Origin: Prochlorococcus sp. AG-402-I20
Lineage (GTDB): Bacteria; Cyanobacteriota; Cyanobacteriia; PCC-6307; Cyanobiaceae
Reading direction: 5' to 3'
Length of the DNA stretch: 41,726 bases
NCBI GenBank assembly: GCA_003216975.1
Contig: QCHY01000016.1
Coordinates: 1-41,726 of the forward strand
Shown here: piece after piece, positions 21,441 to 29,304 of the stretch
Layout of the letters: each line of letters opens with the position of its first letter
How positions within the stretch are numbered: the first letter of the stretch is position 1
Made by a program: the position numbers and the translations under genes
Notes under the pieces: model-generated
The model's input: the letters and a program-made list of their open reading frames with translations, nothing else
Databases searched by the model: none
What the model was told of the DNA's origin: nothing

Positions 21441-22490
21441 GTGAGTCAAAGCAAAACAGCACTAATTACAGGCATTACCGGTCAAGACGGAAGCTATCTT
21501 GCCGAACTACTGATTAGCAAAGGTTATATTGTTCATGGAATCATAAGAAGATCTAGTCAGTTCAATCAAAAATTAATAAAAGATTTAGTTAAAACTTACG
21601 AAAATAAGCAATTATATCTTCATTATGGAGATCTTACAGATAGCCCAAACATACTGAGAATTATTAAAGAAATTAAACCAGATGAAATATATAATTTAGC
21701 GGCACAAAGTCATGTCAAAGTTAGTTTTGATATGCCAGAATATACTGCAGAAGTAGATGCTCTGGGGCCTCTACGAATTCTTGAAGCAGTAAGGATATTA
21801 GGAATGAGTGAAAAAGTTAAAATTTATCAAGCTAGCACGTCAGAACTTTTTGGAAAAGTTCAAGAATCACCGCAATCAGAAACAACTCCTTTTTATCCAA
21901 GAAGTCCTTATGGAGTAGCAAAGTTATATGCTTATTGGATTACTATTAATTATCGAGAAGCGTATGGGATGTTTGCTTGCAATGGCATCTTATTTAATCA
22001 TGAGTCTCCCCGAAGAGGAGAAACATTCGTAACTAGAAAAATTACACTTGGGCTTTCTCGTATTGCTGTAGGCAAGCAAGAATATTTAAGTATGGGAAAT
22101 TTAGATTCTTTACGTGATTGGGGGCATGCAAAAGATTATGTAGAAATGCAATGGAGAATGCTTCAACAGGAAAAAGCTGAAGACTATGTCATCGCAACTG
22201 GTCGAATGACATCTGTTAGGAAATTCATTGAAATGTGTGCAGAAGAACTAAAATGGGGAGGTATTTCCTGGGAGGGGGATGGGCTAAATGAAATAGGTAG
22301 AAGAAAAGATACTGGAAAATTAGTAATAAAAATAAATCCTAAGTTCTTCCGTCCCGCAGAAGTTGAAAACTTACTAGGAGATGCTTCTAAAGCAAAGAAA
22401 AAAATTGGTTGGGAACCAACTAAGACATTAAAAGAATTAATTGCTGAGATGATTGAATATGATCTGAAAATAGCTAAGGAAAAATTATAA
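21441..22490 (+). CDS. gmd: GDP-mannose 4,6-dehydratase
   Basis: Converts GDP-D-mannose to GDP-4-keto-6-deoxymannose, the branch point to GDP-rhamnose, GDP-fucose or GDP-perosamine. The 349-residue SDR enzyme has the nucleotide motif GITGQDGS (11-18), [13 protein letters not shown], and the catalytic set T133, E135, Y157 and K161 (ASTSELFG and SPYGVAK). [16 protein letters not shown] is the GMD-specific dimer/NADP region. The GTG at 21441 is the only plausible start, because a stop lies seven codons upstream; an AAAGG directly abuts it, which is poor SD spacing. No reductase, epimerase or aminotransferase to finish the sugar is visible in the window. Confidence 0.95.
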   Translation: MSQSKTALITGITGQDGSYLAELLISKGYIVHGIIRRSSQFNQKLIKDLVKTYENKQLYLHYGDLTDSPNILRIIKEIKPDEIYNLAAQSHVKVSFDMPEYTAEVDALGPLRILEAVRILGMSEKVKIYQASTSELFGKVQESPQSETTPFYPRSPYGVAKLYAYWITINYREAYGMFACNGILFNHESPRRGETFVTRKITLGLSRIAVGKQEYLSMGNLDSLRDWGHAKDYVEMQWRMLQQEKAEDYVIATGRMTSVRKFIEMCAEELKWGGISWEGDGLNEIGRRKDTGKLVIKINPKFFRPAEVENLLGDASKAKKKIGWEPTKTLKELIAEMIEYDLKIAKEKL

Positions 22491-22556
22491 TAATAATTAA
22501 AATGAGAAAATATCTATCGTACACACACAATCTAATTTCATTTATGGTAACAACAG

Positions 22557-22562
22557 TATTAT
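22557..22562 (+). promoter_or_regulatory. Possible -10 box (TATTAT) right before the metalloprotease
   Basis: TATTAT ends 7 bp before the ATG at 22570. If it is the -10 element, the transcript would start at or next to the ATG and be leaderless. No SD sequence precedes this ATG, which is consistent, but AT-richness makes chance matches common. Confidence 0.25.
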
Positions 22563-22569
22563 CATAATA

Positions 22570-23751
22570 ATGGAAATAACCTATGAAGGAATTATATCTA
22601 ATGATTTAGTAAAACATACACAACTTGTTATTAAAGAAGAAGAGCTTCTAACTTTTTATATTGATAAATCAAAAGGTTATGAAACACATCAGCATTTAAA
22701 TATTGGAAATAATGGGTCGACTCAATTAATCAAAATAATTAATACTAAAAATGTTGGTCATGATGAATTAGAAACAGAATTCCTAAGAAATTCATTCAAT
22801 AAAATTGATAATATAATTGATTTAGACTTCACTGAAATGAATCACAATAACGGATCTATGTTAGATATTTATCATATCAATTACTCAACGACATTCGGAG
22901 AAGGTGTCATTGGTCAAGCAATATCTCAAAGCGCAAAAGAAGGATCTTGGTGGGATATATTTTGGAAAGATAGCCCCATACTTGAAACAGATAATAACAA
23001 TGCTAATTACAATACAATGTTGCATGAAGTCGGCCATATACTTGGATTAAAACACCCTTTTGATGATCCATTTAATCCATCATGGGATTCTGAAAAGACA
23101 ATTATGTCTTATAATATTGGCCCCAATGGATGGAATACATGGTTTTCAAAAACTGATTTAAATGCTCTTATTAAAATTTGGGGAAGGGAAAACGATCTAG
23201 GAATAATTAACTATGAAAATAGCAGTGATCACTATGACTTCAAAAAGTCATTAACTGACAATTATTTTATTAAAACCGAAATTGGCTATGAAGATATTAC
23301 TGGAGTAAATGAACTACAATTCCAAGATAAGTTATTAAATGTAGAAGAAGACATTATTGGAGTATTCAATCTTATACAAGATATAAATAGTATAAATAGT
23401 AAAATTTATCGACTATATAATGCAGCATTTGGAAGATTTCCAGACAGATCAGGGTTGGAATACTGGATCGAGAAAAATTTATCTGGGCAAGATGATTATC
23501 AAATCACTGCTGAATCTTTCATACGCTCATCTGAGTTTATTAATTTATTTGGAGAAAAGGATCATGACAACACAACATACATCAATAATTTATATAGCAA
23601 TATTCTTGATAGAGCGCCTGATCAGGATGGATTTAACTACTGGTTCAATCAAATAAATGGAGGTATTGAAAATAGAAGTGAATTACTAATGGGATTTTCA
23701 GAGTCAATTGAAAATAAAGCAATATTTAGTGAGGAGACGGGTATCTTTTGA
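22570..23751 (+). CDS. Serralysin-like zinc metalloprotease with C-terminal DUF4214-type domain
   Basis: A 393-residue, cysteine-free protein. The catalytic core has HEVGHILGLKHP (152-163: zinc ligands H152, H156, H162 and catalytic E153) and the Met-turn IMSY with M179, the combination of M10 metzincins of the serralysin type. After GVNELQFQDKLLNVEED (245-261), reminiscent of an RTX tail, come two DUF4214-type units, LYNAAFGRFPDRSGLEYW (282-299) and LYSNILDRAPDQDGFNYW (341-358). No Sec signal peptide and no clear GGxGxD repeats are seen. Export by the adjacent type I system is likely but inferred. It stands between gmd and the secretion operon. Confidence 0.87.
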   Translation: MEITYEGIISNDLVKHTQLVIKEEELLTFYIDKSKGYETHQHLNIGNNGSTQLIKIINTKNVGHDELETEFLRNSFNKIDNIIDLDFTEMNHNNGSMLDIYHINYSTTFGEGVIGQAISQSAKEGSWWDIFWKDSPILETDNNNANYNTMLHEVGHILGLKHPFDDPFNPSWDSEKTIMSYNIGPNGWNTWFSKTDLNALIKIWGRENDLGIINYENSSDHYDFKKSLTDNYFIKTEIGYEDITGVNELQFQDKLLNVEEDIIGVFNLIQDINSINSKIYRLYNAAFGRFPDRSGLEYWIEKNLSGQDDYQITAESFIRSSEFINLFGEKDHDNTTYINNLYSNILDRAPDQDGFNYWFNQINGGIENRSELLMGFSESIENKAIFSEETGIF

Positions 23752-23844
23752 ATACAAAATAAAAAACAGCAAAGGTGAAACGTCTTGAAACAATTACTAA
23801 TATAAGCTAATGATCAACTACAATACATCAAAATATGAATTCAA

Positions 23845-24030
23845 ATGGCTAAATTCTCAATTGATGGGAAAGAATACGATTCCGACGATTTAAGTGATTC
23901 TGCAAAGAATCAGTTAAATAGCTTGCAATTTGTTCAACGCGAAATTAATAGATTAGAAGCTCAAATAGCTGTTTACAGAACTGCTTCTAGCGCTTATACG
24001 CAAGCATTGAAAGATGAATTACCCACCTAA
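23845..24030 (+). CDS. Small DUF6447-like protein
   Basis: A 61-residue acidic protein beginning MAKFSIDGKEYDSDDLSDSA followed by a helical segment (KNQLNSLQFVQREINRLEAQ) and AYTQALKDELPT. From memory it resembles the small family annotated DUF6447 in cyanobacteria and some proteobacteria; its function is not known to me. Predicted shape is a short beta-hairpin plus a coiled-coil helix, with no signal or membrane segment. It heads the type I secretion gene set (parvulin, ABC, HlyD), so a role in that apparatus or with its substrate is suggested by context only. Confidence 0.7.
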   Translation: MAKFSIDGKEYDSDDLSDSAKNQLNSLQFVQREINRLEAQIAVYRTASSAYTQALKDELPT

Positions 24031-24117
24031 ATTCAATGAGGCAAATATAAAATCTTTATCAGACTTAATATTTATAACCGAGAGTATAAACATCAGGTTT
24101 GATTGCTATTAATTATA

Positions 24118-24858
24118 ATGGAATCACTAAATTGCTTATCTGTAGATAGTATTAAATTGATTCGTAGAAATCAATTACTACTATCCCTAGTTAGAGGTGA
24201 ACTCATTTACTTAACAATTAAAGACGTATATCTAGAGCCAAAGATTAAAGATAGCCAAATTGAAGCTTATAGAGAAACATTAGGTATTTCTGATGAAGAA
24301 AAAAAAGATCAATGGCTCAAGCAAAACGACCTAGATTGGCTTTCATTTGAAGACTTAGCATTGGAAGAAATGAGAATTAAAGAATATTCGAGAATTAATT
24401 TTGATGATAAAGTTGAATCTCATTTTTTAAAAAGAAAAAATGAATTAGATATTGTTATTTACAGTCTAATAAGAACCTCGGATCCATTTTTAGCTCAAGA
24501 ATTATACCAAAGGGCCCTGAATAATGAAGAGGATTTTGGAACTTTAGCCACACAGTACTCAGAAGGTATTGAAAAGAAGACTCGCGGTATAATTGGGCCA
24601 ATACCAATTCAACAATCTCATCCACTATTGGCTGAGTTCCTTAAAAGTACTACTCCGGGAAAAATCAGTCCTCCTATCCAAATAAACAATTACCACTTAG
24701 TGGTAAGGTTGGAGTCCTATGATCCAGTAAAGCTTGATGACCACATGAGAGAAAAAATGAGCTTAGAACTTTTCAAAATGTGGGTGAACAAAAAAGCAGT
24801 TGATCTAATGCAAGAACTACTAGATAAAACAAAAGAAACAAAAACTTTGGACGAATAA
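24118..24858 (+). CDS. Parvulin-type peptidyl-prolyl isomerase of the T1SS operon
   Basis: A 246-residue protein from the ATG at 24118 (an in-frame TTG at 24103 is less likely). The N-terminal half is helical, resembling the chaperone part of SurA/PpiC proteins. A parvulin domain follows at about 108-203, with DFGTLATQYSEGI, RGIIGPIP and GKISPPIQINNYHLVVRLES. No signal peptide or lipobox is seen, so it should be cytosolic, unlike SurA or PrsA. The stop is one base from the ABC transporter ATG (TAAAATG), implying coupled expression. It may keep large type I substrates unfolded or proline-competent before export. Confidence 0.85.
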   Translation: MESLNCLSVDSIKLIRRNQLLLSLVRGELIYLTIKDVYLEPKIKDSQIEAYRETLGISDEEKKDQWLKQNDLDWLSFEDLALEEMRIKEYSRINFDDKVESHFLKRKNELDIVIYSLIRTSDPFLAQELYQRALNNEEDFGTLATQYSEGIEKKTRGIIGPIPIQQSHPLLAEFLKSTTPGKISPPIQINNYHLVVRLESYDPVKLDDHMREKMSLELFKMWVNKKAVDLMQELLDKTKETKTLDE

Positions 24859-24859
24859 A

Positions 24860-27802
24860 ATGACAGAGAAAGTATCTATAAACTTAAACTCAATTGTTGC
24901 CTTTAAAAACATAAGTCCATCTGCGATAAAAAATATAGGTGAAAATAGTGAACTTCTAAAATATTCATTAGGACAACCAATTTGTGACAATATTATTCCA
25001 AATAAAATTTTAATTATTTTAAGTGGAAAGGCAAGACTACTCAATAAAGATAATGTAGGAATAAATACAACAGCCATAATTGGTCCAAATACATTTATTG
25101 GACTTGCATCTATTTTAAATGCTAAAGGTTGTGAATTAGTATCTGCAAGTGAAGAGGTTGTGGCACTTGCTATACCAGATAAATTAATCCTTAATCTTTA
25201 TAAAGAAGAAATAAATTTTAAGAAGTGGTGTAATGAAAATATACAACCAGCAGAAGTTCAAGAACTTGCCATTAATTTACACAAAAGATATGCAAAAAAT
25301 GACTATGATTTAAAAAAATGTATTGAACTAATTCATACAAATTTACAGTTAGAGATCTTTGAAGACAATGCTTCATTCAAATCAAAAAACAACTATATTC
25401 ATATAATTGGAAGTAGCAATGTTATAGAAAAAGATTCTGGAGACATAATTAATAACGAACAGTCAATTAGACTTATAGGGGAACTGCCAGCTAGAGTTTT
25501 TAGTCTTCCAAATGAAATATATAATATTTTAACTTCAAGTGTTAACGACTCACATTCTGATGATATTGAGATTAAAAGTATTTCATTAAATGCAAGCGAA
25601 GGTTTAAATGTAGTATCCAAAAGTGAGGAAAAAATTGGCAAATATAATACTCAAAAGGAATTTAAAATCATCAGGGCTCAAGGTGAAATTCAGGAGAGTG
25701 TTGCTTGTTTACAAATGCTATCTAATTCCATAGATATACCTTATAGAAAAGACACTATTGAAAAAATGTTTAGAGAGATTTTTAGAAGAGGTAAGAAAGT
25801 AAATATCCAACTTATGGGTGAAATTATTTCAACAATGGGGCTTCATGTATATAAAGCAGAATTCAACCCAAGTGTCGCTGGCAGATTACCTATTCCATCG
25901 CTAATTGTTTGGCGGGAAAGCTTTGCGATTGTAAAAGAAAGTTATAGCAATAAATTAGAGCTCATCTCACCCAGTGAAGGTCTAATTGTTTTACAAAAGG
26001 AACAATTTGAAGAGAGTTTTGAGAAGGGAGTTATTGAAGTACTTACAGTAGAAAAGAGCAATCAAACACCTGAAAAAAAGTTTGGATTGCAATGGTTATG
26101 GCCTTCAATCAATCGCTATAAAGGATCATTATTATTAGTGCTTCTAGCATCTTTTGTAGTCCAACTTTTTGGACTTGCAAATCCATTAATGATTCAAATA
26201 ATCATTGATAAGGTCATCAGTCAGAGAAGCTTAGATACCCTTCAGGTGCTTGGCCTAGCCATAGTGGTAATAACTATTATTGGTGGAATTCTAAGTAGTC
26301 TTAGAACATTTTTGTTCCAAGAGACTACCAATAGAATAGATACTAGACTTGGTTCAGAAATTATTGATCATCTATTACGTCTCCCATTAAATTACTTTGA
26401 TCGAAGACCAGTCGGTGAGCTTGGTAGCAGAATTGCTGAATTAGAAAGTATTCGTAATTTCCTAACTGGACAAGCCTTAACAACAATATTGGACGCAGCA
26501 TTTTCAATTATTTACATCATAGTAATGGTGATTTACAGTTGGTTGCTTACTTTAATTGCATTAGGGGTAGTACCTATTCAAATACTTTTAACGTTACTTG
26601 GCAGTCCATTAATTAGAAGGCAAATTCGTGAAGTTGCTCAAGAGAATGCCAAAACTCAAAGTCATCTAGTCGAAGTTTTAACAGGGATACAAACAGTGAA
26701 GGCTCAAAATGTTGAAAGTGTTAGTCGTTGGAGATGGCAAGACTTATACAGCAAATATATTTCAAAATCTTTTGAAAAAACTATTACTGGAACGGCACTC
26801 GGAGAAACCAGCAGTGTTCTCCAGCAGTTATCTCAACTTTTGGTACTTTGGGTAGGCGCCTCACTTGTACTAGCTGGCAAACTTAGCCTTGGTCAATTAA
26901 TTGCTTTTAGAATAATTTCTGGTTATGTAACTCAACCTCTGCTTCGTCTCAGTACTATTTGGCAAAACATCCAACAACTAAGAGTATCATTTGAAAGATT
27001 AGCTGATATTGTTGATACTCCTGAAGAGACTACGCAAGAAGATAAAGCTAAGATTCCATTACCCGCAATTAAAGGTTCTGTAAATTTCGAAGAAATTTCA
27101 TTTAATTTTTCGCCAGGAACACCTAAAGTTCTTAATAAAGTAAATTTAAATATTAATGCTGGTCAATTTGTAGGAATAGTTGGCCAAAGTGGAAGCGGGA
27201 AAAGTACTTTAATGAAATTACTACCAAGGCTTTATCAACCAAGTTCTGGAAAGTTACTTGTTGATGGCTATGACATTGATAAAGTCGAGCTATATTCCCT
27301 ACGCAGACAAATAGGAATAGTACCTCAGGAACCATTGTTATTTAAAGGAAGTATAAACGAAAATATTGCACTTACTGATCCAGATGCTGACAGCGATGAG
27401 ATCGTGAAAGCTGCAAAAATTGCGAATGCGCATGATTTTATTATGAATTTAAAGGACGGTTACAGCACAACAGTTGGAGAAAGAGGAGCAGGACTCTCAG
27501 GAGGTCAAAAGCAAAGAATTGCCATTGCAAGAACCCTTTTAAGTAATCCAAAATTGTTAATAATGGATGAAGCCACAAGTGCTTTAGATTATGAAACTGA
27601 AAGAAAAGTTTGTGAAGGACTCAGACAATCCTGTAAAGGCTCAACAGTATTTTTTATTACTCACAGATTAAGCACTGTGAAAAATGCCGATTTAATAGTC
27701 ATGCTTCATGAAGGTTCCATTGTTGAGCAAGGAACTCATCAAGAACTCATGGCTATAAAGGGAAGATACTTCGCTCTTTATCAACAACAAGAATCAATTT
27801 AA
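24860..27802 (+). CDS. Type I secretion ABC exporter with cNMP-like and degenerate C39 domains
   Basis: A 980-residue HlyB-class transporter. Residues about 10-115 look like a cyclic-nucleotide-binding beta-roll (ILIILSGKARLL, GPNTFIGLASIL). Residues about 270-395 resemble a C39 peptidase that has lost its triad: the catalytic Cys position is E279, the His is S354 and the Asp is S370. It is therefore a C39-like substrate-recognition domain, not a protease. Six helices follow (about 420-700), then the NBD: Walker A GQSGSGKST (775-783), LSGGQKQR, LLIMDEATSALD and the THR switch. It would export unfolded protein directly to the medium with HlyD and a TolC-type porin. Confidence 0.93.
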   Translation: MTEKVSINLNSIVAFKNISPSAIKNIGENSELLKYSLGQPICDNIIPNKILIILSGKARLLNKDNVGINTTAIIGPNTFIGLASILNAKGCELVSASEEVVALAIPDKLILNLYKEEINFKKWCNENIQPAEVQELAINLHKRYAKNDYDLKKCIELIHTNLQLEIFEDNASFKSKNNYIHIIGSSNVIEKDSGDIINNEQSIRLIGELPARVFSLPNEIYNILTSSVNDSHSDDIEIKSISLNASEGLNVVSKSEEKIGKYNTQKEFKIIRAQGEIQESVACLQMLSNSIDIPYRKDTIEKMFREIFRRGKKVNIQLMGEIISTMGLHVYKAEFNPSVAGRLPIPSLIVWRESFAIVKESYSNKLELISPSEGLIVLQKEQFEESFEKGVIEVLTVEKSNQTPEKKFGLQWLWPSINRYKGSLLLVLLASFVVQLFGLANPLMIQIIIDKVISQRSLDTLQVLGLAIVVITIIGGILSSLRTFLFQETTNRIDTRLGSEIIDHLLRLPLNYFDRRPVGELGSRIAELESIRNFLTGQALTTILDAAFSIIYIIVMVIYSWLLTLIALGVVPIQILLTLLGSPLIRRQIREVAQENAKTQSHLVEVLTGIQTVKAQNVESVSRWRWQDLYSKYISKSFEKTITGTALGETSSVLQQLSQLLVLWVGASLVLAGKLSLGQLIAFRIISGYVTQPLLRLSTIWQNIQQLRVSFERLADIVDTPEETTQEDKAKIPLPAIKGSVNFEEISFNFSPGTPKVLNKVNLNINAGQFVGIVGQSGSGKSTLMKLLPRLYQPSSGKLLVDGYDIDKVELYSLRRQIGIVPQEPLLFKGSINENIALTDPDADSDEIVKAAKIANAHDFIMNLKDGYSTTVGERGAGLSGGQKQRIAIARTLLSNPKLLIMDEATSALDYETERKVCEGLRQSCKGSTVFFITHRLSTVKNADLIVMLHEGSIVEQGTHQELMAIKGRYFALYQQQESI

Positions 27803-27803
27803 A

Positions 27804-28991
27804 ATGATAAAAGAAAAAGCAAAAAAAGAATTAGAAATGAATAATTTAATTAATTATTTATTCAAAACTATACCTTTAAAACCTCTTCATTTGATTAAGA
27901 ATGGAAAGGATAAATTCTACACAATAATTAAAAATCAAAACAGTAAACCATCAAAAGATAAAATTGAATCTCTAGAAAAAACATCAAATACTTATTTGTC
28001 AAATTTACTTAACCTCAAGAATAAGAGCTATCTAAAACCAACTCTAATAGTTCAAAATATACAAGATAAAATAGAAAGAAACACTATTGGTAATAATAGT
28101 GTTCTGTTAAAACAACCAAAGTTTTGGGCAAAGGCAATTACTTGGGTATTAATGAGTGGAACCGGTTTTGGAATTGCATGGCTCTCATTAGCAAAAACTG
28201 ATGAAGTAGTTATATCAAGAGGAAAGCTTGAGCCAATAGGGGGAGTAGTTGAAGTTCAAATGCCAATAGCAGGGGTAACTAAAGAGATACTCATAACTGA
28301 GGGTGAAGAAGTTGAGAAAGGACAACTTTTAATTCGGCTTGATACTGATATATCCAATGCAGAAAATGAAGCAATTAAAAAAGCCATATCTATAAACGAA
28401 AATATACTTGAAAAACTACGTTTTTTAAGCTTAGAAGGAGCAGTATCAGAATTACAAGTGCTTCAACAAGAAACTAAAGTTATTGATCTTAGAAGTCAAA
28501 TGAAAACAAATTTAGTTAAACTTAAATATCAAGAAATTGTTTCTCCAATAGACGGGATCGTGTTTGAACTCAATCCTAAAGGTCCTGGATATGTTGCACA
28601 GACAAGTGAACCGGTATTAAAAATCGTGCCAATGGAAAACTTACACGCAAAAGTTGAAATTGACAGTAGAACAATTGGATTCGTAAAGACCGGAAAATCT
28701 GCTGAAATAAGCATAGACTCGTTCCCTGGAAGTGACTTTGGAATAATAAAAGGGAAAGTTACGAGTATAAGTTCCGATGCACTCGAACCAAAACCTTCTG
28801 AAGGTAAAGGATATAGATTTCCGGCCGAAATTAGCCTTGAGAATCAATATCTAAAAGTAAAATCAGGGAAAAAACTGCCACTACAGGCAGGGATGAGTTT
28901 AACTGCGAATATAAAACTTAGAAAAATTAGTTATCTTAAACTCCTTTTAAATAAATTTAGTGATAAAGCTAATTCATTAAAATCAATTTAA
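27804..28991 (+). CDS. HlyD-family type I secretion adaptor
   Basis: A 395-residue membrane-fusion protein, coupled to the ABC gene (TAAAATG again). It has a long cytosolic N-terminus (about 1-107), one transmembrane helix (108-130), a first lipoyl half (141-181), a coiled-coil hairpin (about 182-241), a second lipoyl half starting YQEIVSPIDGIVFELNPKGP, then the beta-barrel and end domains. The hairpin is only about 60 residues, far shorter than in E. coli HlyD. It should join the ABC exporter to an outer-membrane TolC protein; none is encoded here. A strong terminator lies 240 bp downstream. Confidence 0.92.
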   Translation: MIKEKAKKELEMNNLINYLFKTIPLKPLHLIKNGKDKFYTIIKNQNSKPSKDKIESLEKTSNTYLSNLLNLKNKSYLKPTLIVQNIQDKIERNTIGNNSVLLKQPKFWAKAITWVLMSGTGFGIAWLSLAKTDEVVISRGKLEPIGGVVEVQMPIAGVTKEILITEGEEVEKGQLLIRLDTDISNAENEAIKKAISINENILEKLRFLSLEGAVSELQVLQQETKVIDLRSQMKTNLVKLKYQEIVSPIDGIVFELNPKGPGYVAQTSEPVLKIVPMENLHAKVEIDSRTIGFVKTGKSAEISIDSFPGSDFGIIKGKVTSISSDALEPKPSEGKGYRFPAEISLENQYLKVKSGKKLPLQAGMSLTANIKLRKISYLKLLLNKFSDKANSLKSI

Positions 28992-29304
28992 GACGAAAAA
29001 AGGGATAGAAATAAATATAAAAATTAAAGAATAAAGTTTAAAGATAAAAAACAAATAAATAGGTAAAGCGATCAGTGTCAAAGATTCTATAAAGGAATGA
29101 AAGAAGAGTATCTCTCAATGAACAAAACAAAAGTAAGTAATAAGAAAACAGACACAAACGTACAAGTTACGTATAAGAAAAATAGGGAAAAGTAAAGGGA
29201 TCAGAAAAAATTTCTATCAATAAAAATTTAGAACAAAAAAAAACCCCATCATATGGGGTTTTTTATTTGCTTTATCTGATGAGCTCAGATCAAAGATATC
29301 AAAA
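28992..29304. other. Purine-rich intergenic gap between convergent hlyD and exoprotein gene
   Basis: This gap of just over 300 bp is very A/G-rich on the plus strand. Apart from the bidirectional terminator at 29238-29264 and a doubtful 32-codon reading frame at 29097-29195, nothing recognisable was found. Confidence 0.6.
29238..29264. terminator. Bidirectional intrinsic terminator
   Basis: A perfect 12-bp inverted repeat (AAAAAACCCCAT / ATGGGGTTTTTT) with a 3-base loop has A- and T-tracts on both sides, so it can stop transcription in both directions. It sits between the convergent type I secretion operon and the giant exoprotein gene, 40 bp past the latter's stop codon. It is the clearest terminator in the window. 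Confidence 0.9.

Noticed and set aside
29097-29195. A 32-codon reading frame (starts MKEEYLSMNKTKV) between hlyD and the terminator
   Set aside because: The AAAGGA abuts the ATG with no spacing, the product is Lys/Asn/Thr-rich in a purine-rich stretch, and no resemblance is recognised; chance is more likely.
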